From NCBI GenBank assembly GCA_009767595.1, contig VSDK01018474.1, positions 257,474-321,473 of the forward strand: a stretch of 64,000 nt of DNA. The letters are read 5' to 3'. Position 1 is the first letter of the stretch; the number at the start of each line of letters is the position of its first letter. The DNA comes from Symbiodinium kawagutii (lineage: Eukaryota > Sar > Dinophyceae > Suessiales > Symbiodiniaceae). Shown here piece by piece: positions 17,618 to 28,224 of this stretch. Below the pieces are notes generated by a model. It had not been told where the DNA came from, ran no database searches, and saw only the letters and a list, made by a program, of their open reading frames with translations. The translations under genes were made by a program, and so were the position numbers.

Positions 17618-18487
17618 CATCGTCATCGTCATCGTCGTCATCATAATCACCATCACCATCACCATCACCATCATCACCATCATCACCATCACCATCAGCA
17701 CCACCATCATCACCATCATCATCCCCAGCATCATCACCAGCATCAGCATCACCATCAGCATCACCGTCACCATCAGCACCACCATCATCACCATCACCAT
17801 CACCATCGTCATCGTCATCGTCATCATCGTCATCATCACCATCATCACCATCATCATCACCAGCATCATGACCAGCATCAGCATCACCATCAGCATCACC
17901 ATCAGCATCCGCATCACCATCAGCATCACCATCAGCATCACCATCACCATCAGCACCACCATCATCACCACCATCACCACCATCACCACCATCATCACCA
18001 TCATCACCATCATCACCATCATCACCATCATCACCATCATCACCATCATCACCATCCCCATCACCATCCCCATCAGCACCACCATCATCACCACCATCAC
18101 CACCATCACCCCCATCATCACCATCATCACCACCATCACCATCATCACCATCATCACCATCATCACCATCCCCATCACCATCCCCATCACCATCACCATC
18201 CCCATCGTCGTCGTCGTTGCGTCGTCGTCATCGTCGTCCTCGTCGTCGTCGTCGTCATCATCGTCATCATCACCATCAGCATCACCATCAGCATCACCAT
18301 CAGTATCACCATCAGCATCACCGCATCACCATCGTCATTGTCATTGTCGTCGTCGTCGGCATCGTCATCATTGTCATCATCATCACCACCATCACCACCA
18401 GCACCATCACCATCAGCATCACCATCCGCATCCGCATCACCATCACCATCACCGTCACCGTCACCGTCACCGTCACCGTCACCGTCG

Positions 18488-18530
<43 letters not shown>
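17618..18530. repeat. ATC/ACC/GTC compound microsatellite, about 910 bp
   Basis: Long arrays of ATCACC, CAGCATCACCAT, CATCCCCATCACC and GTC/GTCACC units, ending in pure ATC. In duplication copy B the same position (about 44150-44230) holds only a few such units, so the array expanded after the duplication. Open frames across it (up to 348 codons) are repeat artefacts. Confidence 0.97.
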
Positions 18531-18531
<1 letters not shown>

Positions 18532-18607
18532 TCTTTCACTATCTATTGTTATTCTGGGTGTTCAGCTCCAGGAACCAAGCATGCAACCTTTGACCACCAT
18601 CACCTGC

Positions 18608-18705
18608 TCCCCAAGCAGTTCCTGTAAGAAGCTTCTGCAGCACTTGGGGATTTCCAAACGCAACGGCCACCAGCGCGGTTGCAGCAAACCAGCCGCCAGC
18701 ATGGC
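18608..18705 (-). CDS. Conserved 98-nt exon, duplication copy A
   Basis: Between acceptor TCTGCCAG|GCC and a GC-type donor (TGGGGA|GCAGGT) the minus strand encodes HAGGWFAATALVAVAFGNPQ, then VLQKLLTGTAWG. Copy B at 44255-44352 has exactly the same length and phase with about 13 substitutions, four of them silent. Hydrophobic and Ala-rich, possibly membrane-embedded. Family unknown. Confidence 0.6.
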
Positions 18706-19372
18706 CTGGCAGAATCAACCCATCAAGGTTGACAATTATGAACTAAGGAACCAATCGTTCGAGAATAACCACGGTGAAACCACATGATCCATGGTGAAAC
18801 CTCACGTGGGTTAATGATAACCCTGGTCAATCATTATCAACAGCCATGGTTGAATCAATCCTGAGTAGCTTATGTTGATAATGATTCAGCATGAGTAGTG
18901 TGAAACCATGCTGAACAGTTAGATGGTGAGTCATGATGGCTGATGATGGTGAACGCCTGGCAATGGCTAATGAAGATTGATAACAGATCAAAGCCAACAA
19001 CAGTAGGCACATGCGAAATGCGTGCATAGATCTGGATATATTCCCAACCGACTAAAATCCACCAAACACTATGTAACCGATGACTTGCATGAACCCAGTA
19101 TCCTGTGTGAATTGACTGCCATTGTTGAGTGGGCACGACCCTCAAACCAGGGGGTTTGAAGATGAGGAATGACTAGATTTCGTGAATGCGAAGCACTTTT
19201 TGCTGCCGGGAACCATTCTGGTACACCTCTGTCCAGGTCAATTGGTTGTTGCCATTGGCACACCCCCCGGGAAGTGCGGGGTTCAATTCGCAAGCAACGA
19301 TGGTCATCCCGGACTTAGCTGTACTCCCATCATCATGAGTTGTATCGATTGCAAGGGGCCAACCTATGACTG

Positions 19373-19426
<54 letters not shown>

Positions 19427-20284
19427 CACTGCTTGCTGGTCCTTGCTCTATTTGATTGTTTGATCTCCTGCCCATTCTCACTGATGTTGCTTAGGTGGTG
19501 GCCCCATTTGTTGGTCCCCTTCCATGGATGACTGGATGCACTTCCAGTGGTTTCCCCGCATTTCTTCGGGCACATCCTCACCACTTCGCTCGCACCTGGA
19601 CCACGGGATGTGTCAGCTGGTCCGCACCTCGGCACGTCGCTTGCACAGAAACTTCGGAATCATCGAATGCCATATATCATCCGAATCTGAAGTGGGGAGC
19701 TTTGAACGTGTACCAATGCAAACACACACACACACACAAAATGCGATAAACGTGAACTACGCAATGCGGAACAATGGGCGACATACAAGCATCACACATG
19801 GATGCGTATTGAAACACCTGTCTACTCGCAAGGTACGGAGAGAACCCAAACACCTGCAAGTGTGCTCAGAAGTGTTCTTGGATGATGCACGCCAAAATAT
19901 GCTCCTGGTAACCGAAAGAAATTATCCCTCTTGAGTTCGGGGTGCCCATCATCAGGGACAGCCTCGTTTACATGGTTCATTAAAAAAACCTTCATTGACC
20001 ACTGCAAATGAGCGCGTGTTGACAATCATCAAAGTTTTTTGCATGTTCATGACTACATTCTTGATCATCACTGTCCATTGACTACGTCGGTGAAAAATGG
20101 TGGTCTGTTTCAACGACTCCTTATTTGGGAAATGCGATGCCCGCAAGCAGCATTACCAAGCAACAACGCATTTCACAAATTGGATTAACTAAGTGTCCAC
20201 GAAACTAACTTGGTTGAAATTCAACTAGTAAACGAAATTAAGTTTAGACCAGTGATATAAACATATATTCCGGGCAGAACTAAC
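18706..20284. other. No gene supported
   Basis: Contains the end of duplication copy A, a (TGAT)n tract, and a GC-rich plus-strand open frame at 19524-19720 (MDDWMHFQWFPRISSG) that could be an exon but has no clear splice context. A (CA)n run lies at 19723-19738. Confidence 0.35.
19377..19422. repeat. (TGAT)n microsatellite
   Basis: About eleven GATT units ending in GGTTG. Confidence 0.95.
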
Positions 20285-20392
20285 CTCAACATAGCCTCAA
20301 CCAACTCCATTCGTTTCTTCAATGACCTCAGCCCGGCTTGCTGAGGCTCCGGACACGTGGGCGCCAAAAGGTGGGAGCGTTTCAGCATGTGC
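20285..20392 (-). CDS. Probable exon, unidentified minus-strand gene
   Basis: 108 nt between AG|G (CACGGAG|GCAC) and a GT donor (TTGAG|GTTAGT). Reads HMLKRSHLLAPTCPEPQQAG, then LRSLKKRMELVEAMLR, a helical end. It lies in the same direction as the exons at 20672 and 21030, but simple phase joining with 20672-20774 fails, so an exon between them may be missing. Confidence 0.5.
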
Positions 20393-20671
20393 CTCCGTGA
20401 GACAGGCAACCGTGGTCAAAGGTGGCAACACAAACGGTTCACCACCGTGAATGGCTACTGCTTGATGGTCATATGCAAACCTTGAGCATGATTGCCACAT
20501 ATTGATGGTGAATGGTTGGGTTTACAAAACACGGGCGGTCAATATGATGGCTTGAAGATTGCCCCTCAACGCTCAATGATGTCTTCATGATGGATCGAAA
20601 AGGGAAGGTCAGAACCCAAAAACAACAAGCCCCACCAACTTGGTACGCTCCGTGCATCATGGGTTCCTCAC

Positions 20672-20774
20672 CCTGGAGACATCGCCTGATGGACTCCCAA
20701 ACGGTCACGTGGAAGCGGACGCCGCGGCTGCGCAGGTCCATGCGCAAGTTCAGCAGAGCTGGGTGGCTCATCAT
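20672..20774 (-). CDS. Probable exon, unidentified minus-strand gene
   Basis: 103 nt between an acceptor (GAGGATCAG|ATG) and a consensus donor (CTCCAGG|GTGAGG). Encodes MMSHPALLNLRMDLRSRGVR, then FHVTVWESIRRCLQ. GC-rich at third positions, unlike its surroundings. Family not recognised. Confidence 0.52.
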
Positions 20775-21029
20775 CTGATCCTCAAGGCCGATCCAACTGG
20801 GAAGATGAATCCTTCATCCATCAAGGCATGGATCCACCCAGGGCATCTGCCATGAAAAGAGACCAAGGGTGGAAGAGTGATGGACTCAAATATGAATCAG
20901 AACTAGCTCTTACTCAGGGACATGATCAACAGTGATCAAACAGAAAGGATGACGGAAGGACACGGCAACAACTGGCCATGGAAAGCGCCACTGCTGCAAT
21001 GGCTGAAGCTGGGCTGAGATGCCGACAAC

Positions 21030-21068
21030 CTGCCACTCCATGCGTGTTCGCATCTTTTCATCCACATC
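21030..21068 (-). CDS. Possible short exon, same gene
   Basis: 39 nt, 13 codons (DVDEKMRTRMEWQ), between CCTTCAG|GAT and TGGCAG|GTTGTC. The frame stays open beyond the donor, and a plus-strand reading (MESATAAMAEAGLRC) is also possible, so strand and limits are uncertain. Confidence 0.33.
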
Positions 21069-21353
21069 CTGAAGGGCAGCTGGTGGGTGCAGCTAAACTA
21101 ACGAAGAAACAAACAAACCTGCAAAAGTGTCGTAGCACACAGAAACACATCACAACTTTAGTCGTAAACTGTTGTGAACATATGATTTTGTGTAAACTGA
21201 GCTTGCAGAGTTACAACCAACAAACGACTCATTTCGTAGAGTATATAAAATCATAAGTACACTCTATATGCTATATGAGTATAGACATGTAAATAGATCT
21301 ATAACATCATTTGCATACATGACGTCACTATATGCATCCGCATCCCCCGTTCA

Positions 21354-21531
21354 CAACAGCAGCTGTCACCTCGGGTGCTTCCACCGTCAGCATTCCGCAG
21401 GCAGCTTTGGCCGCGGCTGCTGCGGCGGCCCCCGGCGCGGGGCAACAGCAGCTGTCACCTCGGGTGCTTCCACCGTCAGCATTCCGCAGGCAGCTTTGGC
21501 CGCGGCTGCTGCGGCGCTCCCCGGCGTGGCG
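21354..21531. repeat. 89-bp tandem duplication, two copies, GC-rich
   Basis: Units 21354-21442 and 21443-21531 start CAACAGCAGCTGTCACCTCG and differ at only a few positions near their ends. Because 89 is not a multiple of three, the duplication changes frame. Copy 2 extended reads AVTSGASTVSIPQAALAAAA on plus and an Ala-rich frame on minus (AACGMLTVEAPEVTAAV). It is an exon-like patch of uncertain strand. Confidence 0.85.
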
Positions 21532-22502
21532 CCCAGGGCGCTGTGCTCGGAGAGGGCCCAAAACCTGGAGGCGGCGGGTTTCATGGTGGTCAATGCTGGG
21601 GGGTGGCTACTGATGCTACTAGTTCTTGATCATAACTTCGCGACTGGTCACAGTTGTGCTTCTGACATGCTTTTGTTGACCACTATGCCGTTACTGGATA
21701 TCATTGGTGGTTATTGCATGTTATTGCTACTACTTGTTGCTGTCTGTTGCTGCTTACACCTCACTGCCGCCCTGGCGTCTCTCAGTGAAGCCAAGGCGCG
21801 CCGCCTGCCCATCACCTGGGCAGCTGGAGTTTGGTCCTGGGCCTTGTCCTTTTCGGTCCTTTTATCTCTTGGGAGATTTGGTCACCCAGCTGCATCGACA
21901 TTTCTGAGGCATACGCACTAGACATCGGTAGATAATTTGATATAACAAAATTGTAAGCTAATGAATGTATAAAGAGGCATTTTTAGATATTAGATAGATA
22001 GATTAGATTATATTATATTATATTCGATTCGATTAGATTAGATTGGATTAGATTAGACTCGATTAGATTAGATTGGATTAGATTGGATTGGATTGGATTA
22101 GATTGGATTAGATTGGATTAGATGAGATGAGATCAGATTAGATGACATTGGATCGGATTAGATGAGATTAGAATAGACAAACATTTGCATGTAAAAGCAA
22201 ACAACGATGGAAGCAACAAGACTGCTTGCATGTCCCCAAGAACAGGCATCTGCAAGGAACGTCGCCAATTTTGAGGTAACTTTCTATTTACAGGCGGGAA
22301 GTGGATATGCACATGCGATCTGCTCGTACAAATCTGATCGGTAAAGGTGTATGAGGAAGTAAACAACATGACCTAAACATCCATCAGTTTCCAGTTCACC
22401 CAGGACCCAGGGCCCTCGGCACCCTGAAATTAGATGAAAATGACCATCTGGACAACAATTACTTCTCATTTGCCTGTCCTTCAGAAGCCTCTGATCTTGA
22501 TT
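21532..22502. other. No gene firmly supported
   Basis: 21570-21910 is open on plus (TAALASLSEAKARRLPITWA), but with a matching minus reading. A pentanucleotide array fills 21990-22178. The rest is AT-rich. Confidence 0.35.
21990..22178. repeat. (GATTA/GATTG)n pentanucleotide array
   Basis: About 35 degenerate units of GATTA or GATTG, decaying toward GATGA at the right end. Confidence 0.93.
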
Positions 22503-22700
22503 TTACTTTGCCAAGATGTTTACATTGAGTATGCTCTTGAAAAGGCCAAGGAGAGTAGGCCTGTAGGCCCTAACAAATCTTGAATCCACCACGGCATCTG
22601 CCCAGTGGCAGCAGTGGAGGAGCGCCCTCACGCTGTTGTCGCTTGGGGGTGCCAGCAGCATCTTCAGCATCATGGCCTTGGAGAAGCATTGGGATGGCCC
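22503..22700 (-). CDS. Probable terminal exon, unidentified protein
   Basis: From an acceptor (ACGCTCAG|GGGCC) 65 codons run to TAA: CFSKAMMLKMLLAPPSDNSV, then RALLHCCHWADAVVDSRFVR and AYRPTLLGLFKSILNVN. It reads as a well-packed helical domain. Two other frames are partly open, but this one has the best amino-acid balance. Exons at 23332-23523 and 26382-26480 on the same strand may belong to the same gene. Confidence 0.48.
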   Translation of the reverse strand, partial: GPSQCFSKAMMLKMLLAPPSDNSVRALLHCCHWADAVVDSRFVRAYRPTLLGLFKSILNVNILAK

Positions 22701-23331
22701 CTGAGCGTAAACCTACAGCTAGACTCACCTGGTTGCACCAGATTTTCATAGGTAAAAAACAGTTTCTATGGTGGATCGACTGGAGCAGGTTAGTGAACAC
22801 CAGAGTGGAGTTGGTTTGGGATTCCAGGATCCTGACAATGATCTCTTCTCAAAATGAAGCTTGTAAAAAGCCTCAAATGGATGAAGCCGGTCTGGCTACT
22901 CCTCTGGTCCAAAAGAAACAAACATCAGTCATCTGAATCATCTGGCGCCATTGTCGTTGATAGTTGGCTAGTGCTGGTTGCCAGCCATTGCTAATCACTA
23001 GTTTCAGTCATTAGCCGGAATCAATAGCCTACCATGACTACCATCAACCACGATTGATGATCGGCAACCTTACTTGACAGCGCGCGGTTCCCCCAATTCT
23101 TAGCACCATTGCTGCCAGCAAATGTAACCTGGCATCATTCACCAGCTTCTTCAGCCATGAATCATTTCATAGCCAGAAAATCCAACTACACAGCTGGAAA
23201 CTAACCAAGATTCTCACCACACTTCACCAACTGACCTACCAACTTCAGCCACGAGGTTGCCAGCTACAAGCTCCCAGCTACAAGCTCCCAGCCACCAGGT
23301 TCCCAGGTCTCCAACCAACCGCAGCGGTCAC
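22701..23331. other. No gene supported
   Basis: Intron-like sequence with ATGGTTG, CACCAACTG and CCAGCTACAAGCTC motifs. The last motif is a short direct repeat (GCTACAAGCTCCCA twice at 23264-23291). Confidence 0.45.
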
Positions 23332-23523
23332 CGCACCGGTGCCACCCGCTGCGCCCGCTGCGCCCGTTGCGTTCCGCGGCACCAGCAGCTCCTCGCCGCG
23401 CTCGTCGACGAAGGGCGACCGCAGCAGGCGCCCCAGGGGCAGGACCGCCCGCCGAAGGGCGACCGCAGCAGGCGCTCCAGGTGCAGCACCGCCAGCAGCG
23501 GCGGAGCCCCAGGCGCCGCACAC
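23332..23523 (-). CDS. Probable exon, GC-rich, Ala/Gly-rich protein
   Basis: 192 nt, exactly 64 codons, between TCCCAAG|GTG and GGTGCG|GTGACC. The frame reads AAAGGAAPGAPAAVALRR, then LPLGRLLRSPFVDERGEE and LLVPRNATGAAGAAGG. A 19-nt string (CTGCTGCGGTCGCCCTTCG) occurs twice 46 nt apart, giving LERLLRSPF in one frame and LGRLLRSPF in another. This suggests a local duplication inside the exon that changed the frame between its two halves. Confidence 0.45.
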
Positions 23524-24719
23524 CTTGGGAAACCGCAAAACAGCGACATCTGAGGAGAGAACAACAAGAGATGAAGAAGAAGAATATATAAAGAATACAA
23601 GAATATATAAAGTAGAAGAAGAGAGAAGAGAGAATGCGTATTATAATAGTAAAGGAGTATATTATAATAGGAAGAATAGGAAGAACATAAAAAGACATCT
23701 GAGAAGAAAGAAGAATAGTAAGAAGGGAAGATGTATAATAGTGGAGAGTGTTTTGAAGGGGAAAAACAGAAACGAAAAGAAAAGTAGATAATGGGGTGAA
23801 AAAGAGTATAACAGAACGATGTAGAGCATATTGTACAATGGAATAGAAGGAAAAAGAAACAGTGAGCACCAGCACTTCACTTGGTGAATGGGTTCCACCA
23901 TTGCGAGCCATCTGACCAGCACCAACGGTAAAGTCTGAGCTACGGGACGCCTCCAAGTAGGAAAGCCTTAGGTGCAAAGAGACGTGGTCCTAAAAGAGCG
24001 ACAATTCATACACAGATCAAATGTGCCTACTTGAAGTTTCAAACATATTTTAATCCCTTCAAAGATGTTCATGTCATCACTGTGTGCAAGCGCGCCCGGT
24101 TGAAAGGGCAAGAGTTTTTGGTCAAGGGGTGTGCAACGCAGGCAGTTTCCGCGACGTCCATGACCTCTGCTTACCATAGTTCACGCTTGACGTTTGTTCT
24201 TAGCTATGACAGGGCTAATAAAAAATACATCTCCACCATTAATACTAATACCATTATATCAAAATCTCCGAATCTCTTGATTTTAGGTCACCACCCAAAG
24301 GAACTGCACCCAGTCTCTGCCATCAAACGCCTCGATAGCTGCAAATCCGAGGGGCAAATACGGCACCTGAGTAGCACACCAGGAAGCATCAGCAAAAACG
24401 GCTGGATCATACTGTAGGAATAGTTGAACCCAGTTGTTCATTTCAGGGTTAGGGGAGGGTTTTTTAGGGGAACATGATTGGAAATGGATTCCAAGTGATC
24501 TTCAATCCCTTACTGGAAACAAATGATAAATGGATCATTCCTTTTTGCACTGCATTCGTCTCCTTTACTGTTCAGCTCAAGCAGTTGGATCGACTTGGTA
24601 TGATCGATCCGTCCCATGTGCTGTTGGATGTATTGCAATCTGCTAATTATAGCATTGAAAACATCAGCTGGCCTAGCTTTCTCAGCAAACCACCATTGTC
24701 AACTATCTTGAACTGAGCA

Positions 24720-25460
24720 TATACCATCAACCATGAATCAATCAAGCATCCCTCCTGAACCAAACATTAATCATCTATCAACCATCAAACCAACCATTAA
24801 CCAACCCTCATTAGCCAACTGTTCGCCATTATCAACTCTTGAACAGCAGCCAACTAATCATCAACCATTCATCAATTAGCCACCGGACACTGCTAACCAA
24901 CCATTGAGGCTCCCCCAGCCGTCAATCAGTCATTTTCAATCATCAACCATCAATGGTCACAAGCAACTAACCAACTATTGATGCCTTGATAAAACATTTG
25001 GCCATTACCAACCATTATTCCCCATGGCCGATCTTTATTCACCAATTTACCATCCATCAGCCAACGTTTAACCATCAATCAACTACCAACCATCATTAAC
25101 CAAGCTTAAGAACCAATCATCAGTTCAACCCACCATCCACCCTCAGTTAATCAAGTATTAACCAACTACCAGCTGCCAGTTCAACTATTGACATCTAACT
25201 GCGTATTCAACCACAAATGAGAAATCAAGTAACCAATTCGTGAATTGCTTGACTAACCATTACTCAATTCAGCAAAAAGATGACTCATGCTTGACTAACC
25301 ATTCACCAACCATTAACTACCTAACTTCAACCTAACCTTTGGATTCATCAATGCATGTTCATCTCGTACTACTTCAGCCTTTAATGGTTTGGTTTGGTTC
25401 AACCATTCACTGACCATTGAAACCAACCATTCACCAACCATGGTTCACACGGTTCTCCCA
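24720..25460 (+). repeat. CAACCAT-type degenerate repeat field
   Basis: Dense AACCAT, CAACCA and ATCAACCA motifs on the plus strand, without fixed period. Confidence 0.75.
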
Positions 25461-25959
25461 AGATGGTTCACGCAATGGTACTAAATCATTATTTCTTTTG
25501 ATACTAACTTATTTCTTAAATGCTAATACTTACAAAGATATCCTTAACCAGAATTTGCTTACTGAGTTTCGAATGTCGTTAGCACTCACTATTGGCGTGG
25601 AACTTTTAACTGCATACTCATTACTAGTGTCGAGACGTCTTCAGTTTCCAATTCGATGTTCTAATGAAATTATCCAGTGCCTAATCTTCAGTTTAATCAA
25701 CCTATAAACTGAACCCATGAAAGTGATTAGCTTGAGTTCACCACAAGTTTGTAACTTAACCCATGTAAATCAACATAGCTAACAAATAATTAACTGGACC
25801 AACCAACCATACCAATCATAAGCTACCAATGATTACATGGGTTGACGCTATCAACCAATGATCATAAGCTCAAGCTTGGAAACTTCCGCCCCTCGTGCGG
25901 GTACTACTTCTGACCCATTGGTTGGGGTGACAACCTGATATCAACCGATGACTCCAATG

Positions 25960-26330
25960 ACTCTTACGGTTGACAGCTTATGGTTGGTATGGAGTCGTTG
26001 CTTTGGTTATTAGCGCGCCAATTTATGGCTGGAAATTTGGAGTATTTCTATCTCTTTTGGTTGATAGAAATATGGTTGGTATGGCTGATTCTATGGTTGG
26101 TTAGTATGGTTGGTATGGTTAGTTACTATCTCTTTCTATCTATCGCTTGGTATCTATGGTTGGTTACTTGCTTATGGTTGGTAGCTTATGGTCGTTGCGT
26201 ATGGTTGGTATGGTTGGTTACTTGCTTACAAACTACAGTATCAACCAATGATTACATGGGTTAACCCAATCCATTGATTACTGGTTGGTATGGTTGGTTA
26301 CTTCTCCTGGGTTGGATGGTTACTTACATG
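25960..26330 (-). repeat. GGTTGGTATGG-type degenerate repeat field
   Basis: Many copies of ATGGTTGGTATGGTTGGTTACT on the plus strand. This is the reverse-complement sense of the CAACCAT field just to the left, so motif polarity switches near 25.7-25.95 kb. Confidence 0.8.
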
Positions 26331-26381
26331 GGTTTACCTAATGCATTGATTACTTAAGCAATTCTCCAACCAACGACTTCT

Positions 26382-26480
26382 GAGCTCGGCGCGCTGCGCC
26401 CGGTGCGCCGCGCCAGGAAGCCGCTGGGGCTCCGCCGCAGGTCCTCCAGCGCCGCGGCGGGCGGCCGCACGCGTGCGCCC
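26382..26480 (-). CDS. Probable exon, very GC-rich
   Basis: Directly after an acceptor (AAAGACACAG|GGGCGC) the minus strand reads ARVRPPAAALEDLRRSPSGF, then LARRTGRSAPSSE. This is an isolated GC island with CpG-rich codons in AT-rich DNA. The donor is unclear (a GA or AG|TC position near 26382). Confidence 0.42.
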
Positions 26481-26731
26481 CTGTGTCTTTTTTGGTTTTG
26501 TCTTGGAATTTAAAGTCATAGACATTTTTGTCAGTTCGTTTGTGCTTCATGTTGCTTGTGTTCGGAAACATGACGGTGCATAGGGCGCAACGCAGCTCTC
26601 TTTTGTTCGAACATGCAGATCATGCGCTCGACATGTGTCACTTAGTATCAAGCGATGTTTTCAATGTTAGACGCCGTTTCATTTTATGACACATTTCAAA
26701 TCTCAACATTAATTCCCAACCAATGTTGCAG

Positions 26732-26832
26732 GCTGAGCTGCATGATGTGCGGCGGCGGTTGCGCCAGCTTCAGAAAAGGGCCGCCCAGCAAAAGAAGCGA
26801 GCGAAGATGCGCGAAGACGTTGGTGTGGTCAG
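26732..26832 (+). CDS. Probable exon on the plus strand, basic coiled coil
   Basis: 101 nt between acceptor GTTGCAG|GCT and donor GTCAG|GTGCGT. Encodes AELHDVRRRLRQLQKRAAQQ, then KKRAKMREDVGVV, a charged continuous helix. One of very few exons on the plus strand. The minus strand of the same patch is open but has no AG in the right place. Confidence 0.5.
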
Positions 26833-27770
26833 GTGCGTTCCTTGGTTTTTATAACATGGTGAATCATACTGGTCAAAGTCGAGAACCAATATGGTTAGAA
26901 AATATGATTGAGATACTCACAGATATACATAATGGTTATTGATGTAGTGAATTTAGCAAAATGTAGCTAATATGTTCGTTCTGAATGGTTGGCAACCACT
27001 TGTTTATACTATTGGCTGCCGAAAAATGATCATGATCAATAAATACTTACTTATCAATATTGGTCAATGATAATGAGTTGATGATGATGAATGGTTGAAG
27101 GTTGTCCGCGTTGACGTCATCATAAACAATGATCAGTCCTAATGTAAATTCGGAAAACAACCACTGTGGTGATGGTCAAGAGTCAATGATGATTGATGAT
27201 AAAAGATTGCTATCACTATGATGAGTATCAGTCTCATGATATGATGATCAACTAACAATGATGCCAGGGTTAACCAACACCAGCGGTGATTGCTGATGGA
27301 GCATATCAGCTATGGTTGAGAAGCACACAATACCAAGTAATTATTGATAGTGTTATGGACAATATCAATCAATACTCCGATGCCCCTAGGCATCATTGAT
27401 ACTATACCTACTATTCATCAAAGGTCATACCTCTAGGTATGCTTCTGAACTACAGGGATTGATGGTCAATAAACATTAAAGTTATGAACTTTGATCAGTG
27501 CTTACTGACCATCAATCGCCAAACCATCAAGGTGATCATCAGCTGCTGCAATCACTGGGTGGGAAAATCAAGGACAAAGCAATGGTAGTTGTAGCTTGGA
27601 ATATCAACGGTGGAAGTTGTCAGTAGTTCAACTTATGGTTTCTGGTCCTTACATATCCACAATGAAGGTTTACAGCGATCAATGTCAATGATTTTTGGCT
27701 AATTGCGATCGAATTCCATGACTGAAGGAGCCACCATTGGAATCAACAGTCAACCGTTGACTGATCATCA
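26833..27770. other. No gene supported
   Basis: AT-rich DNA with ATGATGATC, CAATGATC and TATTGATAGT-type motifs. 27430-27560 has short inverted stretches (CATCAATCG, TGATGGTC). Confidence 0.5.
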
Positions 27771-28224
27771 CTACCTATGATTTTTCCAGCCATTCATCAA
27801 CCATAGCTCATTCCCCATGATTCCAGGAGATGCCACCACTGAAATGATGTGCCCACCGTCGGAATGAGTAGCAGTCCACCAAGTGACATTAAACAGCAAC
27901 CAGTGATGGCTGACCATAATATCAATCATTGAGGGCTGATGCCACCAGGTGACTATGTTTGACGTTTCCAATTTTCTGCATTTTGCAGCGACTTGCGAGG
28001 ATTTTGTTAAGTCCGTTGGTTCTGATGGGATTGCTGGTGCATTTGTGTGTTTGGAGGGTTGTGCGGGGCCTGCCCATTCCAACAACCCGACCCACTTATA
28101 CTGACCATCGTTGATTTTTGATTGTTCTCTCTCATCACCAAACAACAAGTATTTCCGACAACCTTCGACCATCATATCCTTCTCAATGTGATTCATCCCA
28201 GGCAGGGGAATAAATGCTTTACGG

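Larger units (their letters stand above)
13303..19180. repeat. Segmental duplication, copy A (partner 41390-44850)
   Basis: Similarity to 41390-44850 in the same order and orientation: the J-domain gene, its 5' flank (GGGACATTTAGCTGA near 14889 and 43119), GATTTGCAATT/CAAATCAATCTG near 16560-16620 versus 43330, CCAACCATCGTCATC/CCAACCATTATCATC, a conserved 98-nt exon, and the hairpin-bearing block TGTTGATAATGATTCAGC at 18873 and 44551. Copy A is longer because of insertions, mainly the microsatellite at 17618-18530. Confidence 0.85.
23524..26381. other. Long gene-free stretch
   Basis: 23560-23790 is purine-rich (GAAGAA, GAATATATAAAG). 23880-24720 has no convincing coding frame. Two strand-biased motif fields follow, listed separately. 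Plus-strand ORFs at 24031 and 25417 are AT-rich and unsupported. Confidence 0.5.

Noticed and set aside
17528..18787. Long Ile/Thr-, His- and Met-rich ORFs
   Set aside because: All are frames of the compound ATC/ACC/GTC microsatellite.
21370..21600. A confident gene call on the GC-rich duplicated patch
   Set aside because: Plus and minus readings are both plausible and neither has a complete pair of splice sites.
24720..25460. Telomere-like repeat
   Set aside because: AACCAT motifs have no fixed period and do not match the TTTAGGG-type telomere expected here.
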